Positions 58,972 through 64,000 of a DNA stretch of 64,000 nt are shown here, piece by piece. This stretch comes from Leptoclinus maculatus (lineage: Eukaryota; Chordata; Actinopteri; Perciformes; Stichaeidae): assembly GCA_032191485.1 (NCBI GenBank), contig JAVDOI010000010.1, positions 372,001 through 436,000 of the forward strand, written 5' to 3'. Numbering within the stretch: position 1 is the stretch's first letter; each line of letters starts with the position of its first letter. The notes under the pieces are model-generated. The model was not told the DNA's origin, searched no databases, and saw only the letters and a list, made by a program, of their open reading frames with translations. Position numbers and translations under genes: made by a program.

Positions 58972-61900
58972 AGTGGAGTTCGCAGGCCGGCTCGAAACCA
59001 GTCGGACTCGCCGCTGACATTCCCTTCCACCTGCGAGAGATATTGTGAGAAGGAAACAGAGAAATAAACTGCGAGAGCTCGAGGGGAGAGAGAGAAAAAA
59101 GAAAAAAGGACTGCGAGTGAGAAAGAGAAAGAAGGAGAGAGAGATGTGACTGAGAGCAATGTTTCCAGCAGTGATTTTACTGTCTATTGAAGCAGAATGC
59201 ACTGAACTTTAGATGAAATATTAAAACAGAGAAGAAGAGAAACAGAGGGATGGAGAAAATAAAAGCATTCTGGTATTAGCCACCTCCGTTTTAATTAGTT
59301 TCCTCCTTTCATTTCATTTCCTCCGTCCCTGTTCTGGGCTCGTAAGATGTAAAACTCAATTAGAGAATAACAATTATTGGAAATTATTGCCTATTATCTA
59401 ATTGTTTAACTTATCACCGGGATCATTATTACTCTTTCCAACCACAGACGAGCACTGGAGCCAGATGGAATTAGTCAAACCGCTTTAGGAAATCAAAAAC
59501 CCAATTTCCCCCCCCCCCCAGTATGTTCCGCTGCAGAGCAGGAGAAATACAGAGGTCGGGTTTAATTAACACGAGGTGTTGTCCCAGCCTGCAGGCGTGT
59601 GCTGCAGACTGGACATGAGAAATGCTTCCTCTCGAGACAAAAAGCATCAATTTATGAGATTTTAAAGAAGCAGAAGCTGGAGGAGCAGAACCGATTCCTG
59701 CAGGCTTTGTTTGTGTGAAGTGATTTACACAGATTGAATACTTTATGTGATGCTAGAGGGTTCGGGTAACGCAATCAGGGCCCGTATTTATCAAGCGCCT
59801 CAGTGTGCTCTCACACTGTGTAGTCCGGTTCATTTGGTCCGGACGGAGGGAACAAAATGATACTTTGTTGCATCAGCAAGAAGTCTCTGAGGACCACACG
59901 CCTGTTACCTGACGCGCACAGATGGTTTGTTACACGGAAACCATCTGAGAAGTCGTCATTGGAGACCGAGAAGAGCCTTAAATGACGTTCTTTGCTCTTC
60001 TTTCAATGAAGGCACGCTCTCTTCTGACAGATCTTATGCTATTGCAGCATCTACGCTAACCTGGTAAGGAGCTGCCATTGATGTTCAGAACGAACCGTCG
60101 CCTCTCTGAAGCCTGACAAGATGAAAACTTTGTGTGAGCTCTTGACATTACGAGGATCTCTTTGAGCTGCACCATCAAAATGATGATGATGACGTGTACT
60201 TTTCCAGACAGTTGCAGTTTGACATATTATACAGTGGAGAGAATAAAATGTATGAGTTTAGAAGCATGATTGAGATAGCATTAATCTGATCTTGATGACA
60301 TTGTAGCTGCAATGCATTGTGGTTAGAGCGATAGGATTTTAGATGAGTCAAATAGAACTAGAAGATAAGTGATTGTTGCATTACCCAAGTCGTTTTTATT
60401 GCAATTAACATCCTTTCATACGTCTCAAACTAACAGCAGATAATGGTGGCAGACGTTATAATAATAATAACATAATAAATGCACAGATTGTGAGGCTAAT
60501 TTGCATTGATATAGACAAATAGATCTGAGGCGGTTTATGTGAAAGCGGCGTGCTCTGCATTCAATGCGCCGTGGCATAAATAAACGAGCCTGGTGAGGAA
60601 TGAACCCGTAATTGCAAGTGCAGCAGTTACAATGTGCTACACACCACATGGGAGCCTCCGCACGGCTCTGGAAAAACAATGGCGGTGCAGGTGCACAGCT
60701 CTCGACAATGTCAGGGGAGAGAAAAACACTTCTTACAAAGAAAAAACCCAGACGGATTCATATGAAGCCAGACTGTGGATGTTTCCTCTTTCTCTTCAAG
60801 TCGGCGCGACAATGAACAGTTTGGAGCCGTGATAACAGTTGGTTTCCTCCTCCAAGCGACTATATGAGGCTACATTCAGGACGGGCCGTCCACATCCTCT
60901 CTTTCCTCGCCGTCACCCGTCCTTCCTCTCGCAGCTCTCGTTCCACAGCCACTTGTGCTTATTTGTAATTTATTTACACAGCTGGAAGCCACAGCTTCCC
61001 ACAAGTCCCAGCGGGGGCCATCTTGGCATCACGTCTGTCTCTCTGAATCCCCCAAAAAGTTTACTTTATACCAGTTTGGCTCACGGGATGATCATCTGTT
61101 TACCCAATATGTTGTGGTGTATTTATGATTCATAAGGATGCCGTAAACGTTGGGAGCGACACTCGTTCCGACAGAGACCTGTAGTGGATGGAGCTACTCA
61201 GCATATCTGGGGGGGGACGGACGTGCTGGCCCGTTTCCAGCCGTACTGAGCCCCCGGAGAGGGTCAAGAGTGCGGAGAGGGCAGGACGGGGTTGGCAGTG
61301 ACCTCAGGGAGCGTGTTCAGTTCACTGCTCATGGATCCTCAGACGGCTAGGTGGGGATTGTACATGTTCGGCTGAGTGCACATCGGTGTAGTTCCTCGGT
61401 GGCAGGGGACGAGGGGTTTTAAGAGACTCTCAGAGAGAGTTCTTTTCTGTCCAACTTCTTACCAAGGATCCAATTTGATGGGCTCACGAGTGAAACCGGA
61501 TTTGCACTTGCGTATAGGCAGACTAAAGTGAAAGAACCCCCCCCCCCCATAAAAAACACCCAAACACACACACACACCGATGTGAGACAGCTAGCAGCGG
61601 CCCGCCACACCCCGCTGAGGACGTGCCGCTCACAGTCCAGCGACTCCATTTATCAAGCTAGACAGAGAGAAAACGAGAGAGCGAGAGAGAGAGAGAGAGA
61701 GCGAGAGAGCGAGAGAGAGGAGGGGAAGAAAGGAGAAGTAAACAGAGGCTGAGAGGTGAAAGGTAACGTCGCGAGACAACGGCAGAAGGATTGAGTGCTC
61801 GGGGACGACAGCAGGTAAAGGCAGATATGCGGGGAACAGACCGGGAGCGAGGAAGAGGTGAGGAGGGAGGGAGAGCAGGGAGAGGTTTCAGACGCTGCTG

Positions 61901-62624
61901 GGAAGGTTTCCCATTAACATGGAAATCACTTCCTCTTCCCCGGCTCGCCACGGCTCACTGATGGCTCGGCAGAAAGAGAATGGCCTTAGCCGCTATTATT
62001 CTGCGTGAGGGGGCACACTGCCAGGTCAGATGAGAAAGTAGCTCCGAAAAAATAAAATAAATAAATTTGTCAAGAAAGTCTCCCTCCCTCCCTCTTCCTC
62101 TTCCTGTGGGTTCTCTGTGAAGAAGGGGCCCGGGCATTGCCGCAGGAAGTGTGATGGATTCACCTAATTTCCACAGTAGCCCGAGCTTTTACAGTGGGAA
62201 GAGAAGAAGAGACAGGGGCAGAAATGGACCTATTTTGGGGTGTGGGGGGGGGGTAGTTTAATAAAGTTTTAAATGTCCCTGTTTTTCCCTCTGCTGTGGC
62301 AGGTAAAGTTGCGAGTATGGAAAATTCGAGTGTGGAGAATTTAAGACCCCTTTGGGTCTCCGTAAAGCTGGATTGCCTGCGTGTAGGTCTATTGGAAACC
62401 TTGTGTTGTATGCGGGCGATTACTGCACGATGAATCCCTCCCCCCCGCAGCATCTCTCTCGGCTGCACGGGATTGTGGGAGAAAAGCCCATCGGGAGCGC
62501 TGCCCGCGGATGTCAGCTCAAACCCCCGCTTGCTCGCTTGTGCACGTGTGCAGAAGTTCGAGAGGGGAGAGGACAAAAAAAAAAAATACAGAAAGTTGGC
62601 GGACCTTGCTACTTCAACAGCAGT

Positions 62625-62626
<2 letters not shown>

Positions 62627-62671
<45 letters not shown>
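62627..62671. repeat. (AC)22 microsatellite
   Basis: An uninterrupted run in the presumed 5' intron. Confidence 0.95.
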
Positions 62672-62673
<2 letters not shown>

Positions 62674-64000
62674 ACAACAGAGTTGGTGGGCTGCAGCGGC
62701 ATTCATACCCAGGCAGGGGAATCTATCCCAGCGGAGCTCTGCTCTGTGCCACCGATGACCCCAGGGCAAAAGAAAGGCACTGCAATGGCAGGCCTAATTG
62801 TGCAGTGTGATGTGAGGGAGCCAACTCAGGGAGGGCTTTTCATGCTTCAGCGCTACAGTACCCCCCCCCACCCCCCCCTCTCTCTCTTGGGATTGCCTGC
62901 ATGTACAGATCTCATGTACAGTATGTGAACACCACATGTGTTAGTGTGTCTCCGAGGACGTCTTTACACACACACAGAATCGGCCGCATTTGTAATAATA
63001 AATCACACTCAGTGATTCCACTCCCCGTCACGTGGAGCGTACATGTTCGTGCATTATGTAAACAGACACGTGAGCGCACCGCCGGAAAAACCTGCCTCAC
63101 TCCGTCTCCCAGCATCCCTATCAGCTCCGAGCGAGATGAAGTGATTTTCAGCTGGCCTGATTATCACTGTCGCCACGAAGCCATTAGCTTTGCTACTCTC
63201 CTTTCTTCTTTCCGTCCCCCCCCCCCCCCACCTCATCCCCGTCCCTCCGTGCTGACGTCTCCCTCCTCCATTCTTCACGCATCGGTGAGCTTGCCCCCCC
63301 GGGACTCTGCTTTCATGCATTCTAAAGAGTCGACGTCCTCGTCGTGCCGGCCCAAACAATGCGGGGACGTGGGTGGCGATCATTGGACGGGACGACGGGG
63401 GGGCGTGGGCGGTTGGAGTTGGGCCTCGTTGGCCAGAGAGCGTCCCCTATACTCCAATAAGCCCATTACTCGTCGGCAAAATGCACATTAGTCACGCCAT
63501 TTAACTAAATTCATTATCGATGCTTCATTGTTATTTTCGATCGGCATTAGATGTTATTGAATGTGATGCGGCTGCTAAATAGGATGCAAGAGGGAATGAC
63601 GACTGGTGGCAATTCTATTCCACTTCCATTCTCTGCGTCGTCTAAGTGTGCCAATGTTGAATAGAAAGAACTATGAAAACACAGAAAAAGGCAACTTAAC
63701 GCTCCATTAGCGTTACTCTCAGCATTAATATTGTATAACCCCTTATTCGTGACTGAAGAACAGTATTTGAAGAGACTTTGATGGCCCGACATTAACCCCG
63801 GGAACGGGATGCTATGGCTTGGCAGATGGCACCAAACCTTCATTATCAATAGCCACAGTGGTTTATGGCGGGATGTGTGAGAGGGGACGGTTTGACAAAT
63901 GGGATTTCTCAGCACAGACTCTTTCTGCCACACTGACTGAAAATGATTGTGCACGGAGGGCGTTTTAAAACAGGAACAGATGGGAGGGGGTGCGATAAGG

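Larger units (their letters stand above)
53350..64000 (-). other. cdh24: Presumed 5' intron of cdh24, no exon found
   Basis: I searched both strands by eye for the DxNDNxP linker and LDRE motifs of EC1 and EC2 with splice sites and found none. The first exons should therefore lie past 64000. Simple sequence is abundant: (TG)n at 58599-58641, (CA)n at 62627-62671, G tracts at 56.7-59.0 kb, C tracts at 55032-55042, 57444-57456 and 63217-63229, and (GA)n near 61674-61720. A short exon could have been missed. Confidence 0.6.

Noticed and set aside
53350..64000. Search for EC1/EC2 cadherin exons
   Set aside because: No DxNDNxP or LDRE coding motif with flanking splice sites was found by eye on the minus strand. 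They are presumed outside the window.
1..64000. Search for CRISPR arrays, tRNA genes and rRNA
   Set aside because: No regularly spaced direct repeats with unique spacers and no tRNA B-box with a foldable cloverleaf were seen. The repeats present are microsatellites and dispersed eukaryotic elements.

Overview
This window is vertebrate, almost certainly teleost fish, genomic DNA. The evidence is long intronic and intergenic sequence dense in (CA)n, (GA)n and poly-G/poly-C tracts, several degenerate dispersed repeats of kinds I know from teleost genomes, and one multi-exon gene whose nine in-window exons join in frame at GT/AG splice sites. There are no operons, CRISPR arrays, tRNAs or rRNAs that I could see. 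The species cannot be named from the sequence.

The one confidently coding locus is a type II classical cadherin on the minus strand, best matched to cadherin-24 (CDH24). Nine exons run leftwards from 53349 to the stop codon at 28844-28846. They encode 936 residues from EC3 through EC4, EC5, the transmembrane segment and the whole cytoplasmic tail. The signal peptide, propeptide, EC1 and EC2 exons were not found between 53350 and 64000 and presumably lie beyond the right edge. Juxtamembrane and beta-catenin-binding motifs are conserved. The tail between them is expanded to about 390 residues by an extra 478-bp exon and a long 5' part of the last exon that carries a 15-glycine run. A charged 40-residue extension follows the usual cadherin end.

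Layout: 1-28843 is non-coding apart from a possible first coding exon of an unidentified minus-strand gene at 379-436. This part holds repeats: a CCAAT-bearing inverted-repeat element (about 1415-1987), a hAT-like element nested in an older repeat (4654-5376), two TTAA-flanked MITE copies, one copy of a dispersed repeat whose partner lies in inverted orientation near 46.5-46.9 kb, a 1.3-kb imperfect palindrome (20959-22289) and three near-perfect hairpins. From 28844 to 53349 lie the cadherin exons and introns, the latter with further repeats. From 53350 to 64000 the sequence looks intronic and carries a cluster of ten G-tracts of one strand polarity at 56.7-59.0 kb.

I found no convincing new gene system. 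The most notable observations are the expanded cadherin-24 tail, the large palindrome and the nested hAT-like insertion. Protein family calls rest on recalled family features, not on database searches. Residue numbers below count from the first in-window residue of the cadherin, whose codon is split with an exon outside the window.
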